NCBI GenBank assembly: GCA_947495795.1
Contig: CANMAI010000003.1
Location: 248,001-312,000, forward strand
Length of the DNA stretch: 64,000 nt
Source: an uncultured Paracoccaceae bacterium
Lineage (GTDB): Bacteria; Pseudomonadota; Alphaproteobacteria; Rhodobacterales; Rhodobacteraceae
Direction of reading: 5' to 3'
The notes under the pieces are model-generated. The model saw only the letters and a list, made by a program, of their open reading frames with translations, had not been told where the DNA came from and did not search any database. Shown here piece by piece: positions 1 through 9,880 of the stretch; position 1 is the first letter of the stretch, and every line of letters starts with the position of its first letter. A program made the translations under genes and the position numbers.

Positions 1-1869
1 GGCGATGGTGTATTCCTGCCGCTCTGGCAGCAGGTTGAGCGATTGATCCTGCGGATCGGACGCAAGAAATACATATCCCGTTTCCAAGTCCAAACGCTCA
101 CTCTTATACACCAGATCAAACGCCCCGCTCCGGAAAGTCAGATCATCAGGCGCGAAAAGCAGACTGGCATTCACCTCAAGCGATGGAGGTAGATCAAAGG
201 AGATCGCCGTAACGAAATCTGATGTCTGCCCCGTCAGTCCGGATCCAACCGAGAAGCTGTCTCCCGCTTCCTGACGGAAAACCTGCCCCGCTGTCAGCGT
301 CATCTCCCAGCCGTTCGGGTCGTAACGCGTGTAGTTCACCCCGATATTGGCGCGTGCGCCTGTCTCTTGCGCGTCTTTACCTGGAAAGCGGTTCAGCGAG
401 AAGAGGGATGTTTCATCCAGTTCCGGTAGAAGACTGTCCTCATTCGGGATCGGGCCGGATTGCCGATTGTCGGAATAAACAACCTGCGCAATGGGCTCGA
501 TTACATGCGTGGCAGAACCGGTATCGAGCGCAAAGGGCCAGCGCAAGGTAGCCCCCACCGTAGGCACGGCACGCGTTACAAGGTCCTCAGTGAAACTAGC
601 ATCATCACTGACATGATAGGCATCAAGCCGCAGATCTCCTACGCCCTCAAGCTGTATGCCGCTGCCAAAAGTATGGCTGCCTCGCCAATCCGCACCGCCG
701 CCAATGCGCAGCACATCACGCCCATCGGTGCGCACCAGATTAAGCACATCACCCGTTACACCGAGCCTCCCGCCAAGAGGCCCGGCATCCCAAGCCTTGC
801 GATAGCCGATATTGGGAAGCACCAAAGGGATCTCACCAGCCGTCTCATCATCTCTCAGGGATTGGTATCCGGCGATCCTGAGATCCAGATAATCGCGCTC
901 CCGAAAACGATTGACCTCTAGAAAACTGACGAGTCTGTCTTCGTCGGAATAGTTGAACTCCTGAAGGAAAGCATCATCGGTCACAAGGTTCAGCTCGAAG
1001 TCCGTCTGAAAGCCGTAGGGCAGATCAAACTGCCCGCTATTGGCCACGAAGCCACGAAAATCGTCCGATGCAAGACCGTCATTCAACGCAAATGCGCCGG
1101 ATAGGTTCACACTGCCAGAGCGAAAATTCTGGCGGTATTCTGCCTCCAGCAAAATGGAGCCTTCCGTGGTCACAAACGGGGTGAGGGTTATGTCCGCATG
1201 GTCGCCGATAACAATGTAGTAAGGGGCTTTCACCCCGTACCCGTAGATATCGGAGCTTGAAAAAACGGGGAGCAATGCGCCGGTTGCACGCTCGACACCC
1301 GGTGCCGGAATACTGAGGCTGGGTAAATAGGCAATCGGATAACCCGCCACATCAAACCATGCCTTTCGAAAGTAGATCCGCTCGGCTACCTCATCATGCA
1401 CCACGCGGGTTGCCCGGATCCGCCAGAGAGGTGTGGGCCGCTCAGCGCACACAAGGCAGCTGCTGGCGACCACACGGTCCAGCCCATTGTAGCGTCCGTC
1501 GATCCGCTGGCCGCCTTCTGCGGCAATCTGCAACTGCTCGTTCAGGATAAGCCGTGCGCCAGTTATCAGCCCGTTGCGCAAATCGGCTGAAATTTCTGCC
1601 AGATCCGCCAGCAGAAGCACATCTTCCGCAGTAGAGAGGCGAATGGGCCCCTCCGCGCGGATCCGATCGTTTCGTCTGTCATACGTGATGGAGGAGGCTT
1701 CCAGAACCTGCCCCTGATAGCGCACAGTCACCGTTCCCGACGCGGTGATCACGTCGCCATTGTCGGTGATATTTAGCGTATCCGCCAGCAGCGTCACTTC
1801 CTCGCTTTGCGCCCAAAGGGGTGTGGCGAGCAGGCAGCTCATCAGGCATGCCAGAACCGCAAACCTCAT
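1..1869 (-). CDS. lptD: LPS-assembly outer membrane protein LptD, C-terminus missing
   Basis: LptD is the outer-membrane beta-barrel that, plugged by the lipoprotein LptE, inserts LPS into the outer leaflet. Reading the minus strand from the ATG at 1869 gives 623 uninterrupted codons that run off the window edge, so the stop is not seen. A signal peptide (residues 1 to about 20, ending LWAQ) is followed by an OstA/LptA-like jellyroll segment (near residues 25-110), then long stretches of alternating hydrophobic residues typical of the barrel. The start codon overlaps the lptG stop (ATGA), and lptF-lptG-lptD is a usual alphaproteobacterial order. The identity rests on domain pattern and neighbours. 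Confidence 0.93.
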   Translation of the reverse strand, partial: MRFAVLACLMSCLLATPLWAQSEEVTLLADTLNITDNGDVITASGTVTVRYQGQVLEASSITYDRRNDRIRAEGPIRLSTAEDVLLLADLAEISADLRNGLITGARLILNEQLQIAAEGGQRIDGRYNGLDRVVASSCLVCAERPTPLWRIRATRVVHDEVAERIYFRKAWFDVAGYPIAYLPSLSIPAPGVERATGALLPVFSSSDIYGYGVKAPYYIVIGDHADITLTPFVTTEGSILLEAEYRQNFRSGSVNLSGAFALNDGLASDDFRGFVANSGQFDLPYGFQTDFELNLVTDDAFLQEFNYSDEDRLVSFLEVNRFRERDYLDLRIAGYQSLRDDETAGEIPLVLPNIGYRKAWDAGPLGGRLGVTGDVLNLVRTDGRDVLRIGGGADWRGSHTFGSGIQLEGVGDLRLDAYHVSDDASFTEDLVTRAVPTVGATLRWPFALDTGSATHVIEPIAQVVYSDNRQSGPIPNEDSLLPELDETSLFSLNRFPGKDAQETGARANIGVNYTRYDPNGWEMTLTAGQVFRQEAGDSFSVGSGLTGQTSDFVTAISFDLPPSLEVNASLLFAPDDLTFRSGAFDLVYKSERLDLETGYVFLASDPQDQSLNLLPERQEYTIA

Positions 1870-2969
1870 CAGCCGTCTTCCAGATGCAGCAAAAGGCCAA
1901 GCGCCAGAAATATGGCCACCATAGGTGGCGCCCATGCGGCCAGATGGATCGGAATGTCTCCACTGTTGCCAAGCGATTCAGAGAGATCCTTAAAGAAGTA
2001 GAGGAGAAACCCCGCGAAAATCGAGAGGAGGATCATCACGCCCGTCTGCCCAAACCTCGCATGGCGCAGCGAAAACCCGGCTCCGATCAGGACCATCGCG
2101 GCAAAAAGGGCAGGGCGGGCAAGCTCAGACTGGAAGAACAGGCGATGCCTTCGCCCCGAAAATCCGGCACGCTCCAGTTGCCGAATGAAGCCCGGTAGCG
2201 CCCAGAAAGAAACCGTCTCTGGTTGGGCAAAACTGTCGAGGATCTGTGAGGTGCTGAGATTGGTGGGCACGCTCAATTGCACAATCTGCTCCGCCTCGCC
2301 CAGAGAGCCATCTGCGGTACCGGCCAGATCCCAGCGCCGCACGCCACGCAGGATCCAAAGCTCTGGCGTCAGCGTGGCAGAGTTCGCTTCAATCCGGCCC
2401 GTCAGGCGGTTGTCAGGATCGAACTGATGCATCCGCACACTGAAAAGAACACGCCCATCCACACTCGCGCGATTGGCCTGAATAACGGTCTGCCCGTCCC
2501 GCGTGCCCTGCCGCAGCCACAATCTGTCCTCGCTCAGCGAGAACACATTTCGCCCCTCCCGCGAGGCCTCTTCGCGTAATGCGGACGCACCTTCTTTGGT
2601 CACCGCCACAATCGGGTTGAACACAAGCACCGCAATGATGCCGATAAAGAAGGCCGCGATCACGGGTACCACAAGAAACCGTATGGCCGATACACCAGCC
2701 GCCCGGATGATCACCAATTCGCTGGAGCGGGAAAGCGCCTGAAACGTTGCCAGCGATCCCAGCATCAGAATGAGGGGGAACACCTGTGCCATCACTGCGG
2801 GCACTTCCAGCACCGTCAGCCGCAGCGCGAAATCCAAGCCTTGATCTGCTCGCCCTGCGCGGCGCAGGCTCTCGATAAACATCAGGAGCGCCACAACAAA
2901 AAGCAGGATCAGCATCACGACAAAAACACGCATCAGAAACACGCGGAGAAGATAGTTGGCCAACGTCAT
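1869..2969 (-). CDS. lptG: LPS export ABC transporter permease LptG
   Basis: LptG is one of the two inner-membrane permeases that, with the LptB ATPase, extract LPS and push it across the LptC/LptA bridge. The 366-residue protein has about three N-terminal membrane helices (residues 10-35, 45-85, 95-125), a periplasmic beta-jellyroll (about 140-270) and three C-terminal helices, the YjgP/YjgQ family layout. I chose the ATG at 2969 because it overlaps the lptF stop as ATGA; an in-frame upstream start at 3038 would lie inside lptF. The stop overlaps the start of lptD in the same way, so the three genes are translationally coupled. Confidence 0.93.
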   Translation of the reverse strand: MTLANYLLRVFLMRVFVVMLILLFVVALLMFIESLRRAGRADQGLDFALRLTVLEVPAVMAQVFPLILMLGSLATFQALSRSSELVIIRAAGVSAIRFLVVPVIAAFFIGIIAVLVFNPIVAVTKEGASALREEASREGRNVFSLSEDRLWLRQGTRDGQTVIQANRASVDGRVLFSVRMHQFDPDNRLTGRIEANSATLTPELWILRGVRRWDLAGTADGSLGEAEQIVQLSVPTNLSTSQILDSFAQPETVSFWALPGFIRQLERAGFSGRRHRLFFQSELARPALFAAMVLIGAGFSLRHARFGQTGVMILLSIFAGFLLYFFKDLSESLGNSGDIPIHLAAWAPPMVAIFLALGLLLHLEDG

Positions 2970-4087
2970 GCAGAAACCATGCTGCTCGGTCGGCGGACGG
3001 GTTGCGTCGCACGGAAAAGGAGGAAAGTGCTCAGACAAAGTGCAAGTGCAGGGGCTGCATAAAAGACAGGCCAGCTCTGTGCATTTCCCGTTACAACGGA
3101 TTTTACCGCCACACCCGCTGCCGCAAGCCCCACACCCAGAACAATGGCAACGCTCATTCGTTTGGCAAAGCCCCTGCGTTGATAGCTGCCGGTCAGCATG
3201 ACGGCCAGCGCAATAAGGGGCATCAGCAATGCATTCAGCCCAAGCACGATCTTTTCATGCCCGACAGCGAGATAGTCCGCAAGGTCATACCGCGCGCTCT
3301 CCAGCATCTTCTCGGTTGGGCTTAGAAGCTCTGGCAGACTGAAGGATTCCGGCCGTATCCGAATGTTGGGCTCGGCCGCGATCAATGCGGAAAGATCATA
3401 AGTAAACTCCTCAAACTGAACCCGGGAAAGAAGCCTGCGCTCTTCTGAATAGTTAAGCGCCACCCCATCGCGCATCACGAGTTGCGCCTGATCACCGTCA
3501 CGCAGAAGCTGGGCCGTTGCTGCTGAATATGTGGTTGGAGAGTAACGATCCCGCTCATCATGGAGAAAGAGGCCTTCCATACGCCCGGTATCAGACGCCT
3601 CTCGCAGAAAAAGCGTCATCCCGCTATCTGGATGCAGGAACTGCCCCTCTTTGATCAGTGCGCCTGCAAGCTCGGATTGAATTGCAGCGCGCCCTGCGGA
3701 AAGCCGCTTCTCGCCGATGGGCACCAGCCAGACAGTGACGATAAGCGTCAAAGTCATCGTGATCAGCCCGTAGATCAGCACAGGCCGCGCCAGCCGCAGC
3801 GGGCTCTGGCCTGCGGCCATCATCACAACCAGTTCAGCATCTCCGTAAAGCTTGTTGATGCCGTAGAGGGCACCCGCAAAGGCCGCGAGCGGCAGGACGA
3901 TCATCAGCACAAAGGGCAGCACATACAACGAGAACATCAGAAAGATAGTCAGCGACTGGCCGGAGGAGATGACGGTATCGATCAGTGGTACAGATTGGCC
4001 CAGCCAGATCACGCCTGTCAGAATCACAGTAAAAAACACAAACGCTGTCAGCAGGTGTTTGAGAACATAACCATCAAGGCGGCGCAT
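2966..4087 (-). CDS. lptF: LPS export ABC transporter permease LptF
   Basis: LptF is the partner permease of LptG in the LPS exporter LptB2FG. The 373-residue protein shows the same YjgP/YjgQ plan: N-terminal membrane helices beginning LKHLLTAFVFFTVILTGVIW, a soluble periplasmic middle (about 130-265) and C-terminal helices from about 275. It is the first gene of the lptF-lptG-lptD run and is divergent from pepA, with a 159-base gap that must hold promoters for both directions. No sigma-70 boxes stand out there. Confidence 0.93.
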   Translation of the reverse strand: MRRLDGYVLKHLLTAFVFFTVILTGVIWLGQSVPLIDTVISSGQSLTIFLMFSLYVLPFVLMIVLPLAAFAGALYGINKLYGDAELVVMMAAGQSPLRLARPVLIYGLITMTLTLIVTVWLVPIGEKRLSAGRAAIQSELAGALIKEGQFLHPDSGMTLFLREASDTGRMEGLFLHDERDRYSPTTYSAATAQLLRDGDQAQLVMRDGVALNYSEERRLLSRVQFEEFTYDLSALIAAEPNIRIRPESFSLPELLSPTEKMLESARYDLADYLAVGHEKIVLGLNALLMPLIALAVMLTGSYQRRGFAKRMSVAIVLGVGLAAAGVAVKSVVTGNAQSWPVFYAAPALALCLSTFLLFRATQPVRRPSSMVSA

Positions 4088-4246
4088 CTTGATCTTCTTT
4101 CACTCACAGCGCCGAAAGCCGCGCCTTGGCGCACTTTAGCGTCGGTCGCAGGGGTCGTCACCCCAATCTGGCATTGTCGGCGCAATCGGCCTAAGTAGAG
4201 AGCAACGCGGAGATCGCAAAGCCAATTTTCAACAGGAGCCTAGCCG

Positions 4247-5719
4247 ATGACAAACCCAATCTCAGTGGAGATCAAAGAGATCGATCTGGACGCGCTGGCG
4301 GGCGCTGAGGGTAAGGTGGCTGTTTTGATGACAGCCGAAGGCTCGATGGATCCGCTGGCACGGCGTGTGAACCGGCTGACGAAGGGCGCCCTGCAACGCC
4401 TTTCCGAAAGCAAGGTCTTTGAGGATCTCGGTGCGGGCAAGGTGGTCTCATTGGCGATGCCTGCAGGCATGAAGGCCGAAGCCGTCATTGTACTGAAGCT
4501 TGAAAAAAACGTTGATGCGAAGGCTGCCCGCCTTGCTGGTGCGGAAATTGCGAAGGCCAAGGGGCTTGAGTCTCTGACACTTGGTGCAGGCTCGCATCGT
4601 CGTGCGGCGGATCTTGCTTATGGGGTCGTCCTCCGCTCCTACAGCTTCGAGACACACATGACGGGCGAAGGCAAGGGTAAGCAACCTGCCGACGCGACGA
4701 TGATGGTCACAAAGCCAGATGACATGCGTGCCGCACTGGAGCCGATGCTGGCGATAGCCGATGGTGTGTTCTTCACGCGCGATCTCACCAACGAACCTGC
4801 CAACATCCTCGACACGACAGAGTTTGCCGCCCGTCTCGAAGGTTTGGAGGCTATGGGTGTCGAGGTTGAGGTGCTGGAAGAGCGGGAATTGCGCGAGCTT
4901 GGTATGCGCACGCTTCTGGCAGTGGGGCAGGGCTCAACCACCCCTTCAAAAGTTGTCGTGATGCGCTGGAATGGCGGTGGAGAGGAACCACCCTTCGCGC
5001 TTGTTGGCAAGGGTGTTGTGTTCGATACGGGCGGCATCAGCCTCAAGCCTGCCGCTGGTATGGAAGACATGACAATGGATATGGGCGGCGCAGGGGTCGT
5101 TTCCGGAGTGATGAAGGCGTTGGCAGGGCGTAATGCGAAGGCGAATGTTGTGGGTATTGTGGGCCTCGTGGAGAATATGCCCGATGGCGATGCCACGCGG
5201 CCGGGCGATGTCGTCCGCTCCATGAAGGGTGACACGATAGAGATTATCAACACCGATGCCGAGGGTCGGCTCGTGCTCGCAGATGTGCTCTGGTATACGC
5301 AGGAACGGTTCAAGCCCCAGGGCATGATCAATCTCGCTACGCTGACCGGCGCGATACTGATTGCACTCGGCCACGAAAATGCAGGTGTCTTCTCCAACAA
5401 TAACGATCTGGCAGATGCCTTCCTTGCGGCCGCTGCAGCAGAGGGAGAAGGCGCATGGCGCATGCCGATGGGCCAGGCATATGACAAGCTTCTGAAAAGT
5501 CGCGTGGCCGATATGGCCAATGTCGGCGGTCGTTCTGCAGGCTCGATTACCGCAGCCCAGTTTCTCCAGCGCTTTGTGAAAGACACAACGCCCTGGATCC
5601 ATCTCGATATCGCTGGCGTTGCCTCCACCAAAACGGATACATCCTTTGCGCCCAAGGGTGCCACAGGTTGGGGCGTGCGGGCTCTTGATCGGCTGATCCA
5701 CGACAATTACGAGCTTTGA
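4247..5719 (+). CDS. pepA: leucyl aminopeptidase (M17)
   Basis: Cytosolic dizinc aminopeptidase that removes N-terminal residues, and in some bacteria also acts as a DNA-binding recombination and regulatory factor. The 490 residues match the family length. The M17 signature NTDAEGRL lies at residues 335-342, and the metal/catalytic segments VGKGVVFDTGG and DMGGAG precede it in the right order. The start is the ATG at 4247 behind an AGGAG ribosome site. holC follows after three bases, and the same pepA-holC pair is found in E. coli, which supports both names. Confidence 0.96.
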   Translation: MTNPISVEIKEIDLDALAGAEGKVAVLMTAEGSMDPLARRVNRLTKGALQRLSESKVFEDLGAGKVVSLAMPAGMKAEAVIVLKLEKNVDAKAARLAGAEIAKAKGLESLTLGAGSHRRAADLAYGVVLRSYSFETHMTGEGKGKQPADATMMVTKPDDMRAALEPMLAIADGVFFTRDLTNEPANILDTTEFAARLEGLEAMGVEVEVLEERELRELGMRTLLAVGQGSTTPSKVVVMRWNGGGEEPPFALVGKGVVFDTGGISLKPAAGMEDMTMDMGGAGVVSGVMKALAGRNAKANVVGIVGLVENMPDGDATRPGDVVRSMKGDTIEIINTDAEGRLVLADVLWYTQERFKPQGMINLATLTGAILIALGHENAGVFSNNNDLADAFLAAAAAEGEGAWRMPMGQAYDKLLKSRVADMANVGGRSAGSITAAQFLQRFVKDTTPWIHLDIAGVASTKTDTSFAPKGATGWGVRALDRLIHDNYEL

Positions 5720-5722
5720 TCC

Positions 5723-6181
5723 TTGACCGAGGTTCTCTTCTATCATCTCACGCAAACGCCGCTGGAACGTACGCTGCCTGATCTTCTGGTCCGCACGCTC
5801 CAGCGCGGCTGGCGGGCGGTGGTACGTGCGGCAACGCCCGCGCATCTTCCCCGGCTAGATGATCTTCTCTGGTCCTACGATCCGGCAAGTTTCCTGCCGC
5901 ATGATGTGGCAGGGCAAGCGCCTCTGCCCGATACTCCCGTCTACCTCACATCCGGGCCGGAGCTGCCAAATAATCCCAATATTCTCTTTCTGGTGGAGAG
6001 GGCCCGGGTGGCCGTCGAGGAAGCGCCGCAATTCGAGCGCCTCTGCCTTCTCTTCAACGGTCACGAGCCGGACGCGCTGGATGCCGCCCGGGCCGATTGG
6101 ATGGCGGTAAAAGAAGCCAAGCTTTCAGGCAAATACTGGGCGCAAGACGATGGCCGTTGGGTGGAAAAGGCTTCTACCTGA
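5723..6181 (+). CDS. holC: DNA polymerase III chi subunit
   Basis: Chi links the clamp loader of DNA polymerase III to single-strand binding protein. The 152 residues fit the HolC family: an N-terminal EVLFYHLTQTPLERTLPDLL segment, a central nucleotide-binding-like fold, and the conserved tail ending AKLSGKYWAQDDGRWVEK. Translation appears to start at TTG 5723, three bases after the pepA stop, suggesting reinitiation. Its last eight bases overlap the convergent protease gene. No separate terminator is visible between the two convergent genes. Confidence 0.9.
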   Translation: MTEVLFYHLTQTPLERTLPDLLVRTLQRGWRAVVRAATPAHLPRLDDLLWSYDPASFLPHDVAGQAPLPDTPVYLTSGPELPNNPNILFLVERARVAVEEAPQFERLCLLFNGHEPDALDAARADWMAVKEAKLSGKYWAQDDGRWVEKAST

Positions 6182-6767
6182 CAAGCGTCATCCGGTTGCC
6201 TGCAATCTCGATCTTCGAAAAGAGCTTCAGATAGCTCATGCCAAGTAGCGATGTATCCAGCCGCCCGCCATTCACAGCACCGCGCACCCGCGTGTGGGAA
6301 AGCCCGCCAATACTGATTTCATCAATCGTGATCGGCGCAATCTTCACCTGCCCATTGGCAGTACTCGCCCGACCCGTGAAACGCAGTGTCTCCGGGTCCA
6401 GCCCGATCCTGCGTGCATCTCTTTCGTTCAGCACCACCAGCGATGCTCCAGTATCCACCACAAATCGCACATCAGCGCCATTCACATCCAGAGTCACATA
6501 GAAGTGGCCATCCCGCGCGCGCCGCAACTTCACTTCGCGGTCCACAAAACTCGTTACCTTTGAAGTATCGCGCAAAGTCGCGCCCCGTGTTTCCGCCTCC
6601 TCAAAGAGGTGGTAGCCCACAACCACAGCTCCGAAGATGCCAAACCACACGATGGCAAGTTTCAGGTTCTGCCCGAACTTGGCGCCCGCATCAAAAAAGA
6701 AGTAGCCGCCCACAAAGAGGCCAAGCAGTATCAGATAGATGAGCTGCGCGTTCTGATCGATATCCAT
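6174..6767 (-). CDS. membrane-anchored retropepsin-like aspartic protease
   Basis: A clan AA (TIGR02281-type) aspartic protease. The 197-residue product has two N-terminal membrane segments (about 9-25 and 36-55), then a single retropepsin lobe with the catalytic motif VVDTGAS (Asp105) and the later hydrophobic-Gly element GMSYLKLF, so it would act as a homodimer on the periplasmic side. Start: ATG at 6767; a longer reading to 6890 would run into marC. It lies a few bases after the marC stop, in an ABC-F, marC, protease run. The substrate is unknown. Members of this type are common in Rhodobacteraceae. Confidence 0.82.
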   Translation of the reverse strand: MDIDQNAQLIYLILLGLFVGGYFFFDAGAKFGQNLKLAIVWFGIFGAVVVGYHLFEEAETRGATLRDTSKVTSFVDREVKLRRARDGHFYVTLDVNGADVRFVVDTGASLVVLNERDARRIGLDPETLRFTGRASTANGQVKIAPITIDEISIGGLSHTRVRGAVNGGRLDTSLLGMSYLKLFSKIEIAGNRMTLVR

Positions 6768-6771
6768 CCGG

Positions 6772-7401
6772 CTACCCTGCCAGAAATCCCACTCCACGCA
6801 ACCCATCCAATACAAATTGAACGGAAAGAGCGGCCAGCAACATGCCAAGAAGCCGTGTGATGACGTTGATTCCGATCGAACCAACGACACGTTCGAGCAG
6901 ACCGCCGAGAAAGAAGAGAAGGAGTGCGGAAAGCACCACAGCGCCCATCACGGCAAAAATCAGCGCCTGGCCTGCAAAATCCGGCTGCTGGTTCACCAGA
7001 AGGATCATCGTGGCCAGCGCACCCGGACCGGCAATCAGCGGCGTGGCAAGGGGAAAGACCGAGGGATCCACATGCAGCGTATCCTCATGTGCCGCATCCA
7101 CGTTTTTCTCCCGTCGCTCGGTACGCCGCTCAAAAAGCATATCGACGGCTGTTAGAAACAGCAAAAGCCCGCCCGCAATGCGAAACGCAGGCATCCCGAT
7201 ACCCACAAGCTCTAGCAGCCGTTCGCCTGCCAGTCCGAAAAGGGCGAGCACGCCAAATCCCACAAGGCAGGCACGCACAGCGATGCGCCGCCGCTCCGCC
7301 TCCGGCACGCCTTGTGTCAGCGCGACGAAAATCGGCGCCAATCCGATCGGGTCCACGATCACGAAAAGCGTCACAAAGGCAGTTAGTGCGGTTTCCATCA
7401 T
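6772..7401 (-). CDS. MarC family inner membrane protein
   Basis: A 209-residue polytopic protein of the MarC/YchE/YhgN family. It has about six hydrophobic helices, with the family's opening FVTLFVIVDPIGLAPIF and the central PLATPLIAGPGALATMILL element. Despite the old name, the family has no demonstrated role in multiple antibiotic resistance and its transport substrate is unknown. Two ATG codons are adjacent (7401 and 7398). The first overlaps the stop of the ABC-F gene as ATGA, so the two are coupled. Function beyond membrane location is not inferable. Confidence 0.87.
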   Translation of the reverse strand: MMETALTAFVTLFVIVDPIGLAPIFVALTQGVPEAERRRIAVRACLVGFGVLALFGLAGERLLELVGIGMPAFRIAGGLLLFLTAVDMLFERRTERREKNVDAAHEDTLHVDPSVFPLATPLIAGPGALATMILLVNQQPDFAGQALIFAVMGAVVLSALLLFFLGGLLERVVGSIGINVITRLLGMLLAALSVQFVLDGLRGVGFLAG

Positions 7402-9254
7402 GGCCGGCCGCCAGCCTTCTCAAATTTCTCCAAAGCAGTCATCCACAAAGCCTCAGCTCGCTCCAGCCCCGCCACAACTTCGGCGCGCTTCTTCTGCCAT
7501 TTCTCGATTTCTTCGGTATCGCCCCGCTCGTAAAGGCGGGGGTTGGCCAGCCGCGTGTCGATATTGGTCTGCATCTCTTCCAGTTTCGTCACCCGCGCCT
7601 CGGATTTCGTCACCTCCGCCTTCAACGCCTGAAGCTGAGAGCGTGGCGCAGGCTTGGGCTTCACCTTCTCGGGCTTTGTCTTATCGTTCGCAGGTTTCTG
7701 GCCGAGAAGCATCCGCTGATACGCGTCCAGATCTTCCGTGTACGGCCTTACAGCGCCGTCTTTTACCAACCACAGCCTATCCGCCACGCACTCGATCAGA
7801 TGCGGATCATGGCTCACCAGAATAACCGCACCATTGTATTCGTTCAGCGCGTGCACCAGCGCTTCACGACTCTCAATATCCAGATGGTTTGTCGGCTCAT
7901 CGAGGATGATCATATGCGGCGCGTCAAGCGTTGCGATCAGAAGCGAAAGCCGCGCCTTCTGACCACCCGAAAGCTTACCCACAACCGTATCGGCAATATC
8001 CGCGCCGATCCCGCCTGCCGCCAGCCGTGCCCGGATCTTCGCGGGCGTCTCACCAATCCGCAAAGCACGGATATGCTGAATGGGTGTCTCATCCAGATGT
8101 AGCTCATCCACCTGATGCTGCGCAAAATACCCGATACGCAGTTTGGAGGAGGCTTGCCGCTTTCCCTCCATCGGCGTCAAACGTTCCGACAAAAGCTTCG
8201 AGAGCGTCGATTTGCCCTGGCCGTTCGCACCGAGAAGTGCAATCCGGTCGTCCTGATCTATCCGCAGATCTAGGTTGCGCAGAACGGGCGGCCCACCATA
8301 GCCCACGGAAACACTCTCCAGCTTCAGAATGGGAGGGGAAAGCGGCTCCGGCGATGGAAAGTTGAAGGTCGCGACATTGCTCTCCACCACACCCGCAATC
8401 GGCTGCATCTTCTCCAAAGCCTTGATCCGGCTCTGCGCCTGCCTTGCCTTGGAGGCCTTGGCGCGAAACCGGTCCACAAAGGCCTGCATATGCGCCCGCG
8501 CCGCATCTTGCTTCTTGGCCGCCGCCGCCTGCTGCATCAGCTTCATACGCCGTGTGGTGTCGAACGTGTCGTAATTGCCTTGATAGAACGTGAGATCACG
8601 ATTGTGTAGATGCAGGATTGCCCCGACCGAGCGATTCAAAAGCTGCCGGTCATGGCTGATCACGATCACCGTATGCGGATACTTTGCCAGATACGCCTCC
8701 AGCCAGATCGTCCCCTCGAGGTCCAGATAGTTCGTGGGCTCATCCAACAGCAGAAGATCGGGTTGCGAAAACAGCACCGCCGCCAGCGCCACCCGCATCC
8801 GCCATCCGCCGGAGAAATCCGCGCAGGCCCGCGCCTGTGCCTCTGCGTTGAACCCAAGCCCGGAAAGAATGGAGGCCGCCCGCGCCTCCGCCGAATGCGC
8901 TTCGATATCCGCCAGCCGCATCTGGATTTCCGCAATCCGGCCAGGCTCTGTCGCGGTCTCGGCCTCCTCAAGCAGCGAAGCCCGTTCCGTGTCTGCGGCC
9001 AGAACCGTATCCAAAAGGCTCGTCGGTCCCGCAGGTACCTCCTGGCTCACCCCGCCAATACGTGCCCGGCTCGGAAGCTCGATCTCCCCGCCATCCAGCG
9101 CCAGCTCACCCCGGATCAGCTTGAACAGCGTCGTCTTGCCGGTGCCGTTCCTGCCCACAAGCCCAACCTTGTGGCCGTGCGGAATGGAAGCAGACGCGCC
9201 CTCAAGCAAAGGGCGACCGACCATGGAGAAGGATATGTTTCGAATGCTGAGCAT
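7398..9254 (-). CDS. ABC-F family ATPase (Uup/YheS-like)
   Basis: A soluble protein with two ABC ATPase domains and no membrane segments, the mark of ABC-F ribosome-associated translation factors. Walker A motifs are GRNGTGKT (34-41) and GANGQGKST (342-350); signature motifs are FSGGW (147-151) and LSGGQKARL in the second half; both Walker B segments read LDEPTN. The basic inter-domain linker (about 235-300) matches the P-site tRNA interaction motif, and the C-terminal 80 residues are a charged coiled coil. At 618 residues it resembles YheS. No antibiotic-resistance subtype can be claimed. It is divergent from ndk. Confidence 0.9.
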   Translation of the reverse strand: MLSIRNISFSMVGRPLLEGASASIPHGHKVGLVGRNGTGKTTLFKLIRGELALDGGEIELPSRARIGGVSQEVPAGPTSLLDTVLAADTERASLLEEAETATEPGRIAEIQMRLADIEAHSAEARAASILSGLGFNAEAQARACADFSGGWRMRVALAAVLFSQPDLLLLDEPTNYLDLEGTIWLEAYLAKYPHTVIVISHDRQLLNRSVGAILHLHNRDLTFYQGNYDTFDTTRRMKLMQQAAAAKKQDAARAHMQAFVDRFRAKASKARQAQSRIKALEKMQPIAGVVESNVATFNFPSPEPLSPPILKLESVSVGYGGPPVLRNLDLRIDQDDRIALLGANGQGKSTLSKLLSERLTPMEGKRQASSKLRIGYFAQHQVDELHLDETPIQHIRALRIGETPAKIRARLAAGGIGADIADTVVGKLSGGQKARLSLLIATLDAPHMIILDEPTNHLDIESREALVHALNEYNGAVILVSHDPHLIECVADRLWLVKDGAVRPYTEDLDAYQRMLLGQKPANDKTKPEKVKPKPAPRSQLQALKAEVTKSEARVTKLEEMQTNIDTRLANPRLYERGDTEEIEKWQKKRAEVVAGLERAEALWMTALEKFEKAGGRP

Positions 9255-9356
9255 GCGCGCCTTGTCGTCGGACGGGCAGGGCTTGTCAACTTATCCCTTT
9301 CGCAGCCGAACCCTCCGTGTTAACCCCCGGCCAAATTCATACCAAAGGACGATCAA

Positions 9357-9779
9357 ATGGCCACTCAGCGCACATTCTCCATCATCAAACCGGACGCGAC
9401 AAAGCGCAATCTCACCGGCAAGATCAACGCCAAGTTCGAAGATGCGGGTCTGCGCATTGTCGCGCAAAAGCGCATCCACCTCACACCCGCGCAGGCTGGC
9501 CAGTTCTACGCCGTCCACAAGGAACGTCCCTTCTTCGGCGAACTAGTGGAATTCATGTGCTCAGAGCCGATTGTGGCCCAGGTACTGGAAGGCGAAGAGG
9601 CCATAGCGAAGAACCGCGAAGTGATGGGCGCCACGAACCCGGCGGATGCCGCCGAAGGCACAATCCGCAAGGAGTTCGCGCTGTCCATCGGCGAAAACTC
9701 CGTTCACGGCTCAGATGCACCCGAAACCGCCGCCGAAGAAATCGCCTTCTTCTTCTCCGGTCTCGAACTGGTCGGCTGA
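9357..9779 (+). CDS. ndk: nucleoside diphosphate kinase
   Basis: Transfers the gamma phosphate from ATP to nucleoside diphosphates, balancing NTP and dNTP pools. The 140-residue protein carries the N-terminal TFSIIKPDA motif and the active-site NSVHGSD with phospho-accepting His117. Length and sequence are fully typical. Monocistronic: the upstream ABC-F gene is divergent and the downstream gene convergent, with a repeat-like 3' element in between. Confidence 0.97.
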   Translation: MATQRTFSIIKPDATKRNLTGKINAKFEDAGLRIVAQKRIHLTPAQAGQFYAVHKERPFFGELVEFMCSEPIVAQVLEGEEAIAKNREVMGATNPADAAEGTIRKEFALSIGENSVHGSDAPETAAEEIAFFFSGLELVG

Positions 9780-9813
9780 TCGAAGCAGCCTTCACAGCCA
9801 GTCCTGCCCCCGG

Positions 9814-9844
9814 TTCATCTTTCCTGAAATATCCCGGGGGAGGC
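9814..9844. repeat. Intergenic 3' repeat, copy 1
   Basis: Shares TTCATCTTTCCT, then one differing base, then AAATATCCC and a closing GGAGGC with the element at 39511-39542. Both copies lie between convergent gene ends. It may be a family-specific dispersed repeat or a bidirectional 3'-end signal; only two copies are visible here. Confidence 0.5.
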
Positions 9845-9880
9845 ACCCAAAGGGCTACTGGCGGCAGATCCCACTGATGC

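Noticed and set aside
222-921. Two plus-strand ORFs over the first kilobase
   Set aside because: They are antisense shadows of lptD, whose minus-strand frame is open through the whole segment.
4639-5706. A 355-codon minus-strand ORF
   Set aside because: Antisense to pepA, Ser/Pro/Thr/Ala-rich composition and no motifs; pepA is certain.
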